A model generated the notes under the pieces. That model saw only the letters and a program-made list of their open reading frames with translations, made no database searches and was not told the DNA's origin. From assembly GCA_947491305.1 (NCBI GenBank), contig CANLIL010000002.1, positions 27,603 through 91,602 on the forward strand: 64,000 nucleotides of DNA. The letters are read 5' to 3'. Of this stretch, positions 42,281 to 51,611 are shown one piece after another (positions within the stretch are counted from its first letter, which is position 1; every line of letters starts with the position of its first letter). The translations under genes and the position numbers were made by a program. The DNA is from Flavobacteriales bacterium. Lineage in GTDB: Bacteria > Bacteroidota > Bacteroidia > Flavobacteriales_D > Crocinitomicaceae.

Positions 42281-43633
42281 ATGAACGTAATTCGTCAAGA
42301 TGTTGATGCGTTAAACGCAATTTTAAAAGTTGAAATTGCACCAACGGATTATCAAGCTAAAGTTAAGTCAACTTTAGAGAAACACAGAAAAACAGCTAAA
42401 ATTCCTGGATTTAGACCAGGCCATGTGCCAATGAGTTTCATTCAAAAACAATTTGGACGTACCGTTTTAGCTGATGAATTAAACAAAGTAGTAAATGATG
42501 CGCTGTACAAATTCATTGAGCAAAATAAAATTGAAATTTTAGGCAATCCAATTCCTCATGAAGGGGTTGATGTTGTAGGTAATTTTGAGAATCCTGATTC
42601 GTTTGTATTCGAATTTGAATTGGGTCTTTCACCAACTTTCGAAGTACCATTATCTGCAAAAAGCAAATACGATTATACGAAAGTTAAAATAGATGCAGCT
42701 TTATTGGATAAACAAATGGATGATTTACGTCGCCGATACGGTAAGTTAATCTCTGTGGATACTGTCAGTGAGGGCGATATGATCTTAGCTCAATTTGTTG
42801 AGTTGAATGATGATGATTCTATCAAAGCGGGTGGAATCATGAATTCTTCTACGATTTCAATGGAGTTTGTTGAAGACAAGAAATTGAAAAAAGAATTAAT
42901 TGGCAAAGGTAAAGGCGATAAAGTGATTGTTGATCCTGCTAAAGTTTCTCGTGGTGAAAAAGACACAGCTGCAATGTTAGGTGTAAAAGAGGAAGAGTTG
43001 GCAACTTTATCTAAGAATTTCCAATTGACAATTACAGAAATTAAACAAATGGAATTGTCGGATATAAACCAAGATTTATTTGATAAATTATTTGGTCCTG
43101 GAGCAATTTCTTCTGAAAAAGAATTACGTGAACGGATTGCAACAGATTTAGAAAATATGTTTGCACAAGATTCAGATCGTTTATTTACGCGAAATGTTTA
43201 TATGGATTTAGTTGAAAAAACGAAAATGACTTTGCCAGATGCGTTTTTAAAACGTTGGATTCGTTTGTCAAATGAAAAACCAATCACTGCAGATCAAATT
43301 GAATTGGAATATGATGGTTATGCTAAAAGCTTAAAATGGCAATTAATTCAAGGGAATATTTTCAAAACAAATAATATTCGTTTAGATAACAATGAAGTGA
43401 TTGATTTCACAAAAGGCTTATTAGCGAGTAATTATGCGCAATATGGCATGCCTGCTCCAGAAGATAAAGTACTGACAGAATCTGCAATACAAGTTTTACA
43501 AAACAAAGAAGAGTCGACACGAATCTTTGATATGTTAGCAGAACAAAAATTAACGAACTTCTTCAAAGAAACAGTTAAATTGAATCAGAAAGAAATTTCT
43601 TACGATGCATTTATTGAATTAGCTTCAAAATAA
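42281..43633 (+). CDS. tig: Trigger factor
   Basis: 450 residues. Ribosome-associated chaperone. The ribosome-docking signature GFRPGHVPMSF lies near residues 44-54 in the N-terminal domain (QDVDALNAILKVEIAPTDYQ before it). The central PPIase-like domain (about 150-240) has poor FKBP-type active-site residues, and the C-terminal helical chaperone arms carry the rest. Family-typical length. It stands alone with a bidirectional terminator downstream; clpP and clpX, often adjacent in other bacteria, are 21 kb away. Confidence 0.93.
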   Translation: MNVIRQDVDALNAILKVEIAPTDYQAKVKSTLEKHRKTAKIPGFRPGHVPMSFIQKQFGRTVLADELNKVVNDALYKFIEQNKIEILGNPIPHEGVDVVGNFENPDSFVFEFELGLSPTFEVPLSAKSKYDYTKVKIDAALLDKQMDDLRRRYGKLISVDTVSEGDMILAQFVELNDDDSIKAGGIMNSSTISMEFVEDKKLKKELIGKGKGDKVIVDPAKVSRGEKDTAAMLGVKEEELATLSKNFQLTITEIKQMELSDINQDLFDKLFGPGAISSEKELRERIATDLENMFAQDSDRLFTRNVYMDLVEKTKMTLPDAFLKRWIRLSNEKPITADQIELEYDGYAKSLKWQLIQGNIFKTNNIRLDNNEVIDFTKGLLASNYAQYGMPAPEDKVLTESAIQVLQNKEESTRIFDMLAEQKLTNFFKETVKLNQKEISYDAFIELASK

Positions 43634-43649
43634 TAAAAATTATAGATAT

Positions 43650-43681
43650 AAAAAAAGCGCACGAATTAGTGCGCTTTTTTT
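43650..43681. terminator. Bidirectional terminator between tig and the TlpA-like gene
   Basis: AGCGCAC-GAATTA-GTGCGCT hairpin (43656-43675) with flanking A-run and T-run. Confidence 0.9.
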
Positions 43682-43693
43682 ATGCTTAATAAT

Positions 43694-44218
43694 TTACTTT
43701 AAGAATTTATCCAATGTTAAATGAAGTCCTAAACCTCTTAATTCATTTCCTTTGGCTACGATATTCCCTGATCCGTCAACTAAAAATCCAGAAGGAATAG
43801 AATTTACTTGATAAGCTCTTGAAACAGTGTTTTGATTGTCCCAACCATGATTTGGCCAAATTAAATGGTCATCTTCAATGGCTTTTTTCCAAGCTTCTTC
43901 ATTTCGGTCTAATGAAACGCTAAAGACTTCAAATCCTTTGGCATTTTTAAACTTTAGATTTTTGTATTTATTGTATGCTTCAACAACATTTGGATTTTCT
44001 CTTCTACAAGGTCCGCACCAAGAAGCCCAAAAATCAATCAATACCATTTTGCCTTTTAATTTAGATAATTTGATTTTCTTTCCTTTTGGAGAAATCAATT
44101 CAATTTCAGGCGCTTTTGATGAGCTAGCTTGAATTACTTCAGTTGAATTTTGGTTATATTCGAAAGCTAAAACAACTCCAGCTATAACAAATAATGCAAT
44201 AATCTTTAAATTTTTCAT
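43694..44218 (-). CDS. TlpA-like periplasmic thioredoxin
   Basis: 174 residues. An N-terminal signal peptide or anchor (MKNLKIIALFVIAGVVLAF), then a thioredoxin fold with the active site WASWCGPCRREN near residue 67, the cis-Pro region VNSIPSGFLVDGSG near 145 and the AlkhD/TlpA-type insertion (EVFSVSLDRNEEAWKKAIE). It likely reduces disulfides in the envelope. It is the last gene of the purL-DUF4290-murA-TlpA minus-strand run, nine bases after murA. Confidence 0.9.
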   Translation of the reverse strand: MKNLKIIALFVIAGVVLAFEYNQNSTEVIQASSSKAPEIELISPKGKKIKLSKLKGKMVLIDFWASWCGPCRRENPNVVEAYNKYKNLKFKNAKGFEVFSVSLDRNEEAWKKAIEDDHLIWPNHGWDNQNTVSRAYQVNSIPSGFLVDGSGNIVAKGNELRGLGLHLTLDKFLK

Positions 44219-44227
44219 CGTATTTTT

Positions 44228-45535
44228 TTATCCAACACGTCGAATATCCGCGCCAATATTATTTAACCTCATTTCAATATCTTGATATCCACGATCGATT
44301 TGTTCAATGTTGTGAATCACACTTTTTCCTTTTGCAGAAAGTGCTGCAATTAATAAAGAAACTCCTGCGCGAATATCTGGTGAAGTCATCGAAATTCCTT
44401 TCAAAGAATGCTCTTGATTCAATCCAATAACTGTTGCTCTGTGTGGGTCACACAAAATGATTTGCGCCCCCATATCGATTAATTTGTCAACGAAAAATAA
44501 GCGCGATTCAAACATTTTTTGGTGAATCAATACAGAACCTTTTGCTTGTGTAGCAACAACCAAAATAATTGATAATAAATCAGGCGTGAAACCTGGCCAT
44601 GGAGCATCTGCAATTGTTAAGATTGAACCATCAATAAATGTATCAATTTCATAATGGTCTTGTGCAGGGACAAAAATATCATCACCTCTTCGTTCCAATT
44701 TGATACCAAGTCTTCTGAAAATTGTTGGAATTATTCCAAGATTATCCCAACTTACATCTTTAATAGTCACTTCCGATTTCGTCATCGCTGCCAATCCAAT
44801 GAAAGAACCAATTTCAATCATATCTGGAAGGATTCTGTGGTAACAACCATTCAACGTTTTAACACCTTCAATGTGCAACATATTAGAACCAATTCCTGTA
44901 ATGTTTGCACCCATTGAGTTCAACATTTTACACAATTGTTGCAAATACGGTTCGCAAGCTGCATTGTAAATGGTTGTTTTTCCTTCTGCCATTACCGCAG
45001 CCATCACAATATTAGCTGTTCCAGTTACAGAAGCTTCATCCAGGTGAATATAAGTTCCTTTTAAACCTGTCGTTTCAATTGAATAGAAATGTTCACCGGC
45101 ATCGTAATTAAATTTAGCACCTAACATGGTAAATCCTTCAAAATGGGTATCTAACCTACGTCTCCCAATTTTATCACCACCTGGTTTTGGAATAAATCCT
45201 TTACCAAATCTAGCTAACAAGGGACCAACAATCATAATTGATCCACGTAAAGCTGCAGCTCTGGTTTTAAAATCTTCCGTTTCTAAATAAGCTAGATCGA
45301 TTTCTTTAGCTTGAAAAATGTAGGTTCCTTTTTCAACCTTTTCAATTTTAACCCCCATTGTTTGTAATAAATTGATTAATTTATTTACATCTACAATGTC
45401 AGGAATATTTGAGATAGTTACTTTTTCAGCAGTTAAAAGTGGCGCACACAAAACTTGTAAAGCTTCATTTTTTGCACCTTGAGGAATCAATTCTCCTTTT
45501 AATGGTTTTCCACCATAAATTTCAAACGAAGCCAT
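44228..45535 (-). CDS. murA: UDP-N-acetylglucosamine 1-carboxyvinyltransferase, Asp-type active site
   Basis: 435 residues from the ATG at 45535 (MASFEIYGGKPLKGEL); the extended frame to 45616 would overlap the DUF4290 gene. MurA transfers enolpyruvate from PEP to UDP-GlcNAc, the first committed step of peptidoglycan synthesis. EPSP-synthase-like fold with QGAKNEALQVL near residue 19 and the active loop KPGGDKIGRRRLDTH near 117-131. The catalytic residue that is Cys115 in E. coli is Asp121 here, the substitution that makes MurA insensitive to fosfomycin. It begins four bases after the DUF4290 stop. Confidence 0.95.
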   Translation of the reverse strand: MASFEIYGGKPLKGELIPQGAKNEALQVLCAPLLTAEKVTISNIPDIVDVNKLINLLQTMGVKIEKVEKGTYIFQAKEIDLAYLETEDFKTRAAALRGSIMIVGPLLARFGKGFIPKPGGDKIGRRRLDTHFEGFTMLGAKFNYDAGEHFYSIETTGLKGTYIHLDEASVTGTANIVMAAVMAEGKTTIYNAACEPYLQQLCKMLNSMGANITGIGSNMLHIEGVKTLNGCYHRILPDMIEIGSFIGLAAMTKSEVTIKDVSWDNLGIIPTIFRRLGIKLERRGDDIFVPAQDHYEIDTFIDGSILTIADAPWPGFTPDLLSIILVVATQAKGSVLIHQKMFESRLFFVDKLIDMGAQIILCDPHRATVIGLNQEHSLKGISMTSPDIRAGVSLLIAALSAKGKSVIHNIEQIDRGYQDIEMRLNNIGADIRRVG

Positions 45536-45539
45536 ATTG

Positions 45540-46178
45540 TTATTTTTTAATAAATTTCTTTTTTTGCTTTTGCTTAAAGTTGGTCTTGTTATTGGTTCTT
45601 TTTTGATTAGAACCAAGTCCTAATGATTTCAGTAAAGTATTTGTATTTACTAATTCATCAGGATTTTCAAGAATCAACTCTCCTTTAGAAAGTTCTTTCA
45701 ATTGATCTGCAATAACATTGTTTTCTACCGCATCATTATTATGAGCTAAGAATTGAACTTTCATGAAATTTGCCATGGTATTTTTTAAATACTCACGTTC
45801 TTTTTCGTCTGTTATTGAAGTTGATTCCTCCAATATTCTTTGTGTGTAACTTCCGTAATGCCCGTATCTAATTTTGTTTTTAGGGTAGGCCATTCTCGCT
45901 GGTTTTTCATTAAGAACTTCCGGTTTTGGAATTTCATAGGGTGAATCAACGTCTAATTTAAAGTCTGACATCACAAATAAATGCGTCCATAATTTATGAC
46001 GAAAATCATCTACATCCCGAAGGTGAGGATTCAATTGCCCCATAACTTCAATAATTGCTTGAGCAGCACGATTTCGTTCGATACGATCCGTTAGTTCCAT
46101 TGCATGGGCGATCATATTTTGAACATTTCTGCCATATTCTGGTAGAATTAATTTCCCTCTTGTAGTGTTGTATTCCAT
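45540..46178 (-). CDS. DUF4290 protein
   Basis: 212 residues. Cytosolic helical protein with the DUF4290 blocks TRGKLILPEYGRNVQNMI near residue 5, MGQLNPHLRDVDDFRHKLWT near 50 and YGHYGSYTQRILEE near 105. The tail is Lys/Gln/Asn-rich and low complexity (TNNKTNFKQKQKKKFIKK). Function unknown, conserved in Bacteroidota directly upstream of murA, as here with a four-base gap. It may act in cell-envelope synthesis, by association only. Confidence 0.85.
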   Translation of the reverse strand: MEYNTTRGKLILPEYGRNVQNMIAHAMELTDRIERNRAAQAIIEVMGQLNPHLRDVDDFRHKLWTHLFVMSDFKLDVDSPYEIPKPEVLNEKPARMAYPKNKIRYGHYGSYTQRILEESTSITDEKEREYLKNTMANFMKVQFLAHNNDAVENNVIADQLKELSKGELILENPDELVNTNTLLKSLGLGSNQKRTNNKTNFKQKQKKKFIKK

Positions 46179-46209
46179 TATTTTATATGGATATTATGTG
46201 ATAAATAGG

Positions 46210-48447
46210 TTATTGTTCAATTAATTTCCCTAAAGCTGTATCGTAAAGATCTTTGATTTCTTGAATAAATCCAAAATGTTCATCATCCACCATTACTTTT
46301 CCTTTTGTTACATGGCCTAGTAATGTGAAATTAACACCTGAATCCATCATGAATTCGATAAAATCTTCTTCTTGGTCCTCACTAACGGCAACGGCAACTC
46401 TTCCTTGTCCTTCTCCAAATAAAAACGCATCTTCACGAATTTCTGAATCAGTAACAATGTCGAAGCCTAGATTTCCTGGCATGGACATTTCTGCTAAGGT
46501 AATAAATAAACCTCCATCAGCAACATCGTGAACGGCATTTACTAACTTATGTTGGATCAATCCTTTAACCATGTGTTGCATCGCATATTCTTTTTCTAAA
46601 TCAAAATAGGGTGCAGGTGATTCTTTTACGCCATGGTATGTTGCTAAATATTCTGATGATGAAATATCATTAAAAGAATCTCCAATAATGAATATTAAAT
46701 CCCCTTTTTGTTTAAAATCAAGCGACATAACGTTGTCTTTATCCTCTAAAATACCAATCATTCCAATAGTTGGTGTTGGGAAAACAGGGATTTCAATTCC
46801 ATTTTTGACCGTTTGATTATAGAATGATACATTTCCACCAGTTACAGGTGTTTCAAACTTCAAACACGCTGCTGACATTCCTTTGATTGCACCAACAAAT
46901 TGCCAGTATGATTCTGGATTGTATGGATTTCCAAAGTTTAAGCAATTAGTTATCGCACTTGGAACACCTCCTGAGCAAACGATGTTACGTGCGGCTTCAG
47001 AAACGGCAATCATTGTTCCAATCTCTGGATCAGCATTTACGTAACGAGAATTACAATCAACTGTCATTGCTAAAGCTTTGTTGGTGTTTTTAATATTTAC
47101 AATTCCAGCATCTGACGGACGATTCGTAGTCATTGTTTTTGTACCAACCATCGAATCATATTGCTCATAAATCCATCGCTTTGATGCAATATTTGGCAAT
47201 TGTATCATTTTGTAAGCAACTGCTTTTAAGTCAGCTGGCTGTTCAATTGAATCAATAGTGAATTTTTTATATTCTTGGTAGTATGCAGGTTCTTTGAACT
47301 CACGTTCATATTGTGGCGCACCTCCGCCTAACACGAGTGATTCGCATGGAACGTCACCAACTAATTCACCATTCATAAAATAGCGAACGCGATCAGAAGC
47401 AGTAACAACTCCGATTTCTTCAGCGTGTAAATCCCACTTATCAAAAATACGTTTAACTACATTTTCTTTACCTTTTTCAACGACTACCAACATTCGCTCT
47501 TGTGATTCAGAAAGCAATATTTCGTAGGGCAACATGTTATCTTGACGTGTTGGAACAAGATCTAAATGAATATCCATTCCAACATTTCCAGCAGCACTCA
47601 TTTCATTCGTTGAACAAGTAATTCCAGCGGCACCCATGTCTTGCATTCCACGAATACAATCAGTTTCAGCTAATTCCATTGTTGCTTCCAACAACAGTTT
47701 TTCCATAAATGGATCTCCAACTTGAACAGATGGTAAGTCATTCGCTGAATCTTCCGTAATATCTTTGGAGGCAAACGCAGCACCAGCGATTCCGTCTTTA
47801 CCGGTAGCAGAACCAACGATGAAAACAGGATTTCCTGGCCCAGTTGCTTTAGCTGAAATCATTTTTTTAGAGTCAATTATTCCCGCTGAAAAGGCATTAA
47901 CTAAAGGATTTGTATTGTAAGAATCATCAAAAAACACTTCTCCACCAACAATTGGAATCCCAAAAGCATTTCCATAATCACCAATTCCTTTAGTGACTCC
48001 TTTTACAAGCCATTTTGTTCGGTCGTTTTCGATGTTTCCAAAACGCAATGAATTTAATTGTGCAATTGGTCGTGCGCCCATTGTGAAAATATCACGGTTG
48101 ATACCTCCAACACCTGTTGCAGCACCTTGGTAAGGTTCCAATGCACTCGGGTGATTGTGAGATTCTATTTTGAAAACACAACCTAATCCACCGCCAATAT
48201 CTACTAATCCAGCGTTTTCTTCACCTGCTTTCACTAACATGTGGGGACCATCTTTTGGTAATTTTTTCAACCAAAGAATGGAGTTTTTGTAAGAACAATG
48301 TTCTGACCACATAACTGAATATACTGCTGTTTCAGTAAAATTAGGTGTTCTACCCAAAATACCTTTTATGGCTTCAAATTCTTCAGGACGCAATCCTAAA
48401 TCGATTGCCTGTTCTAATGTTGCTTCTAGCTGTAACGTGCTTTCCAT
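46210..48447 (-). CDS. purL: Phosphoribosylformylglycinamidine synthase subunit PurL
   Basis: 745 residues. It converts FGAR to FGAM in purine synthesis and needs separate PurQ and PurS partners (not in the window); its length is the small PurL form, not the 1300-residue fused enzyme. Seen: SEHCSYKNSILWLKKLP near residue 47, ENAGLVDIGGGLGCVFKIES near 75, the ATP-binding AsH motif ESHNHPSALEPYQGAATGVG near 95, and MQDMGAAGITCSTNEM near 262. First gene of the purL-DUF4290-murA-TlpA run, with its own -7 box. Confidence 0.96.
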   Translation of the reverse strand: MESTLQLEATLEQAIDLGLRPEEFEAIKGILGRTPNFTETAVYSVMWSEHCSYKNSILWLKKLPKDGPHMLVKAGEENAGLVDIGGGLGCVFKIESHNHPSALEPYQGAATGVGGINRDIFTMGARPIAQLNSLRFGNIENDRTKWLVKGVTKGIGDYGNAFGIPIVGGEVFFDDSYNTNPLVNAFSAGIIDSKKMISAKATGPGNPVFIVGSATGKDGIAGAAFASKDITEDSANDLPSVQVGDPFMEKLLLEATMELAETDCIRGMQDMGAAGITCSTNEMSAAGNVGMDIHLDLVPTRQDNMLPYEILLSESQERMLVVVEKGKENVVKRIFDKWDLHAEEIGVVTASDRVRYFMNGELVGDVPCESLVLGGGAPQYEREFKEPAYYQEYKKFTIDSIEQPADLKAVAYKMIQLPNIASKRWIYEQYDSMVGTKTMTTNRPSDAGIVNIKNTNKALAMTVDCNSRYVNADPEIGTMIAVSEAARNIVCSGGVPSAITNCLNFGNPYNPESYWQFVGAIKGMSAACLKFETPVTGGNVSFYNQTVKNGIEIPVFPTPTIGMIGILEDKDNVMSLDFKQKGDLIFIIGDSFNDISSSEYLATYHGVKESPAPYFDLEKEYAMQHMVKGLIQHKLVNAVHDVADGGLFITLAEMSMPGNLGFDIVTDSEIREDAFLFGEGQGRVAVAVSEDQEEDFIEFMMDSGVNFTLLGHVTKGKVMVDDEHFGFIQEIKDLYDTALGKLIEQ

Positions 48448-48464
48448 AGATATAAAATGAGCTA

Positions 48465-48472
48465 CAAAAATA
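48465..48472 (-). promoter_or_regulatory. -7 box (TATTTTTG, minus strand) for purL operon
   Basis: Reverse-strand TAnnTTTG match, 17 bases before the ATG at 48447. No purine riboswitch-like structure was recognised in the short leader. Confidence 0.62.
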
Positions 48473-48540
48473 GTAATTTATTTGATTCTTTTCGTTGAAT
48501 TTAGGATGATTTCATTGAATTATCAACACTAAATAGTTGT

Positions 48541-49317
48541 TTATTCACCTAATTTCACACGAACACCAAAACTAGAACTCATTATCCAGTTATTTACGTT
48601 AAAAGGGGGTTTTGAATCGTAAATTGCATTTATTTCAAATCGAAAATCTAAGCGTTTTATTAACGAAAAAAAGATTGAATATTGTCCCATATATCGAAAG
48701 TCATTAAAATCGTTCCACAATGGTTGGAAGTAATTTACTGCAGTGAAAGAAAGATTTGGTTTTGGATTAATGTACCATGAAAGATAATTGCTCCATCTAA
48801 GATCTTTATTGATCAAATTAGAAGATTGTATTTCTTCGTATTCATAAAAAGTTGATGATCCAGCAAATACTCTATAGCCTTTTTTGTCAATCACTTTTAA
48901 ACGAAAGCCAGAACCTACTAATGAACGAACGCGTTGGTCGAGTAATTGATTGTATTGAATTTGGGTGTAATTTTCCCACTTCCATGGACTTTTTTGATTG
49001 TTTTTCTTCTTGCCTAAGCGGTATGCATATCGAAAATGAATCATTCCACCATTTGAAAAAACTTGATTGTCACCTTTTGAATAATTCCAATCGGTTAAAA
49101 ACAAGTAATAATGATTAGTTGATTTGTATTGAACCCTCGGTCTGAATGATGCGTTAACTAAACTGTTTTTATTTTGAATAAAAGAGAATCCAGCATCAAA
49201 AGCACCGCTCCAGCCCGCTGTATCATCATAAATCCTTCTATTTTCGATATTTACAATTTGACTATTACTTGTGAAATACATCAAAAGTAAAACGATTATT
49301 GAACTTGTTTTATGCAA
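48541..49317 (-). CDS. DUF481-like outer-membrane protein
   Basis: 258 residues if started at TTG 49317, one base after the LptF/G stop; this gives a signal peptide HKTSSIIVLLLMYFTSNSQ. A longer frame to 49362 would overlap lptF/G. The body is beta-rich with RVRSLVGSGFRLKVIDKKGY near residue 135, FAGSSTFYEYEEIQSS near 155, and a C-terminal strand pattern DSKPPFNVNNWIMSSSFGVR, consistent with the DUF481/YdiY family of small outer-membrane barrels. Function unknown. Last gene after tgt-lptF/G. Confidence 0.78.
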   Translation of the reverse strand: MHKTSSIIVLLLMYFTSNSQIVNIENRRIYDDTAGWSGAFDAGFSFIQNKNSLVNASFRPRVQYKSTNHYYLFLTDWNYSKGDNQVFSNGGMIHFRYAYRLGKKKNNQKSPWKWENYTQIQYNQLLDQRVRSLVGSGFRLKVIDKKGYRVFAGSSTFYEYEEIQSSNLINKDLRWSNYLSWYINPKPNLSFTAVNYFQPLWNDFNDFRYMGQYSIFFSLIKRLDFRFEINAIYDSKPPFNVNNWIMSSSFGVRVKLGE

Positions 49318-49318
49318 A

Positions 49319-50398
49319 TTATTTCTGTGCAAAACGGTATAGAATGTAGGCAATACAACCAAAAATCATATTGGGAACCCAAACGGCTATTGATGCAGGG
49401 AATCCAATTTTTAAAGCAGCAACTGTTGTAACTTTCATCGCAAAAATATAGATAAATATAATCCCTAATCCTAATGCGATGTTGACACCAATTCCACCTC
49501 GTTTTTTTCGCGAAGAAACCGATACACCTATTAATGTAAGTATGTAGGCTGCAAATGGATAAGATGTTCGTTGGTACAATTCAATTTCATACATCGGAAC
49601 GTTGCTAGAACCTTTGGCGCGTTCTCGTTTTATAAAACGTTTAAGTTCATTGTAATTCATCGATTCAGCTACGTTGTCACGCTGAGCCATTTCTTCAATT
49701 CTAAATTTAAAAACAGTATCTTTTATAGCGCCATGGATTAGTTGATCATTTGGAAACCCTTTAATTCGTTCATAATAATCGGTTAATTCCCATCTATTTG
49801 TTCCGCTAACATTTTTTGCCGTTCGCGCTTTTATAAAATCAACGACATGCTCTTTTTTTTCGTCCCATTGTTCTAAAACAAAATCATTTATTTGCTGATT
49901 TTCTGCATAAAAATTTGAAAAGTAAACGACTTGGTGTCCAGGATATTCTGCATAATAATCATTGATTGATATCGATTCGCGGTAGTATTTTTCTTCAAAA
50001 TTGATACGTGTATTATTTGCATTAGGCAGTACAAAATGATTCATAACCAAAGAAATCAGCATCAGAAAAGTTGCAGCAATAAAATACGGTCTTAGAAAAC
50101 GGTGAAATGGTTTTCCACTGTTCCACATAGGAATGATTTCAGTGTCTTGCGCTAATTTTGCAGTAAACCAAATTACCGAAACAAAGATAATCATGGAAGA
50201 AAACATGTTGCCAAAATACAACACAAAGTTTAAGTAGTAATCAAAAATTATAGCAGAAAACGGTGCTTTATTAGCAATGAATTCACTTAGTCGAGCTGAT
50301 AAATCGAATACCATTGCTAGTAACATGATGATGCCAAGCATGAAAAAGAAAGTCGTTAAAAACTTTCGAATGATATAACGATCTAAAATTTTCAACAT
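49319..50398 (-). CDS. LptF/LptG family permease
   Basis: 359 residues. Six transmembrane helices, three at each end (KFLTTFFFMLGIIMLLAMVF near residue 12; YPFAAYILTLIGVSVSSRKK and GVNIALGLGIIFIYIFAMK near 285-315), with a periplasmic beta-jellyroll between. This is the LptB2FG topology for extracting lipopolysaccharide from the inner membrane. Bacteroidota often have two such genes apart from each other; the partner and lptB are not in the window. It begins three bases after the tgt stop, so the two are co-transcribed. Confidence 0.9.
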   Translation of the reverse strand: MLKILDRYIIRKFLTTFFFMLGIIMLLAMVFDLSARLSEFIANKAPFSAIIFDYYLNFVLYFGNMFSSMIIFVSVIWFTAKLAQDTEIIPMWNSGKPFHRFLRPYFIAATFLMLISLVMNHFVLPNANNTRINFEEKYYRESISINDYYAEYPGHQVVYFSNFYAENQQINDFVLEQWDEKKEHVVDFIKARTAKNVSGTNRWELTDYYERIKGFPNDQLIHGAIKDTVFKFRIEEMAQRDNVAESMNYNELKRFIKRERAKGSSNVPMYEIELYQRTSYPFAAYILTLIGVSVSSRKKRGGIGVNIALGLGIIFIYIFAMKVTTVAALKIGFPASIAVWVPNMIFGCIAYILYRFAQK

Positions 50399-50401
50399 AG
50401 T

Positions 50402-51532
50402 TTACAGTCTGTTTTGAAGTTTTGGAATCATTTTTTCTTTCCATGAACTAAAAGTTCCATCGAGAATATGAGCTCTTGCTTCTTTTACCAATGCTAAATA
50501 AAAGGCTAAATTATGAATGGTTGCGATTTGAATACCCAAATTTTCTTTAGATGTAATTAAATGTCTTAAATAGGCTTTCGAATAAATTTTATCAACAGAT
50601 GCTGTGCCGTTTATGTCAAGTGGTGAAAAATCTAATTTCCACTTTTGGTTTTTTATGTTGATGATTCCTTCTGAGGTAAACAACATGCCATGACGTGCGT
50701 TTCTGCTTGGCATTACACAATCAAACATGTCAACACCCATTGCAATGCATTCTAATAAATTCACAGGTGTTCCAACGCCCATTAAATAGCGTGGTTTTTC
50801 GTGCGGTAAAATAGAACAAACCAAATCTGTCATTTCGTACAATTCATGATCTGGTTCACCTACGGATAATCCGCCAATTGCATTTCCAATAGCGTCATGC
50901 GAAGCAATCGTTTCAGCAGATTCTTTTCGTAAATCTTTGTAAACACTTCCTTGAACGATTGGGAATAATGCTTGTTCAAAGCCATATTTTGGTTCTGTAC
51001 TTTTCATTTGATCCATACAACGAGTCAACCAACGATGAGTCATGTGCATCGATCGTTTTGCGTATTTATAATCACAAGGGTAGGGCGTACATTCATCAAA
51101 AGCCATGATAATGTCTGCACCGATGGTTCTTTGAATATCAATCGCACTTTCTGGAGTGAAAAAATGGTAACTTCCATCAATGTGTGACTGAAATTTAACC
51201 CCTTTTTCTGTTATTTTATTGCATCCGGAAAGGGAATACACTTGATAGCCGCCTGAATCGGTTAATATAGGAAGGTCCCAATTGATGAACTTGTGCAATC
51301 CACCAGCAGACTCAATCACTTCTAATCCTGGTCGAAGGTATAAGTGATAGGTATTTCCTAAAATAATTTGAGCTTCAACATCGTCTTTCAATTCTTGTTG
51401 ATGAACACCTTTTACAGTTCCGGCTGTTCCAACTGGCATAAATATTGGTGTTTCGATTGCTCCGTGAGCTGTATGAAGAACGCCAGCGCGTGCTTTTGTT
51501 TTAGAATCTGTAGTTAAAAGATCAAAGTGCAT
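50402..51532 (-). CDS. tgt: Queuine tRNA-ribosyltransferase lacking zinc cysteines
   Basis: 376 residues from the ATG at 51532; the longer frame to 51553 would start before the predicted transcription start. Tgt exchanges G34 for preQ1 in GUN tRNAs. Active-site residues kept: Asp92 in LTDSGGYQVYSLSG and nucleophile Asp271 in MFDCVMPSRNARHG. The structural zinc normally bound by C-x-C-x2-C plus His sits in residues about 305-340; here the loop reads PLDINGTASVDKIYSKAYL, with no cysteine, while His340 in ATIHN is kept. lptF/G follows after three bases. Confidence 0.95.
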   Translation of the reverse strand: MHFDLLTTDSKTKARAGVLHTAHGAIETPIFMPVGTAGTVKGVHQQELKDDVEAQIILGNTYHLYLRPGLEVIESAGGLHKFINWDLPILTDSGGYQVYSLSGCNKITEKGVKFQSHIDGSYHFFTPESAIDIQRTIGADIIMAFDECTPYPCDYKYAKRSMHMTHRWLTRCMDQMKSTEPKYGFEQALFPIVQGSVYKDLRKESAETIASHDAIGNAIGGLSVGEPDHELYEMTDLVCSILPHEKPRYLMGVGTPVNLLECIAMGVDMFDCVMPSRNARHGMLFTSEGIINIKNQKWKLDFSPLDINGTASVDKIYSKAYLRHLITSKENLGIQIATIHNLAFYLALVKEARAHILDGTFSSWKEKMIPKLQNRL

Positions 51533-51555
51533 AAAATGTTGAAAAATAAACACTA

Positions 51556-51563
51556 CAAAGATA
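51556..51563 (-). promoter_or_regulatory. -7 box (TATCTTTG, minus strand) for tgt-lptF/G operon
   Basis: Reverse-strand TAnnTTTG match, 23 bases before the tgt ATG at 51532, in the short divergent gap with the GT2 gene. Confidence 0.65.
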
Positions 51564-51611
51564 CACGTATTTCGTTAAGCTCCCCCATCTTTGCACCAAA
51601 GCTTTTAAACA

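Noticed and set aside
45536..45616. Longer murA frame with 27 extra residues
   Set aside because: It overlaps the DUF4290 3' end and encodes a Lys/Asn-rich antisense-like peptide with no MurA homology; ATG 45535 starts the family-typical sequence.
48473..48540. Purine riboswitch before purL
   Set aside because: The leader after the -7 box is only about 17 bases and has no structured aptamer.
51586..51593. CATCTTTG as a promoter for the GT2 gene at 51612
   Set aside because: The first base deviates from TAnnTTTG, so I mention it only in the gene entry and do not call it as a promoter.
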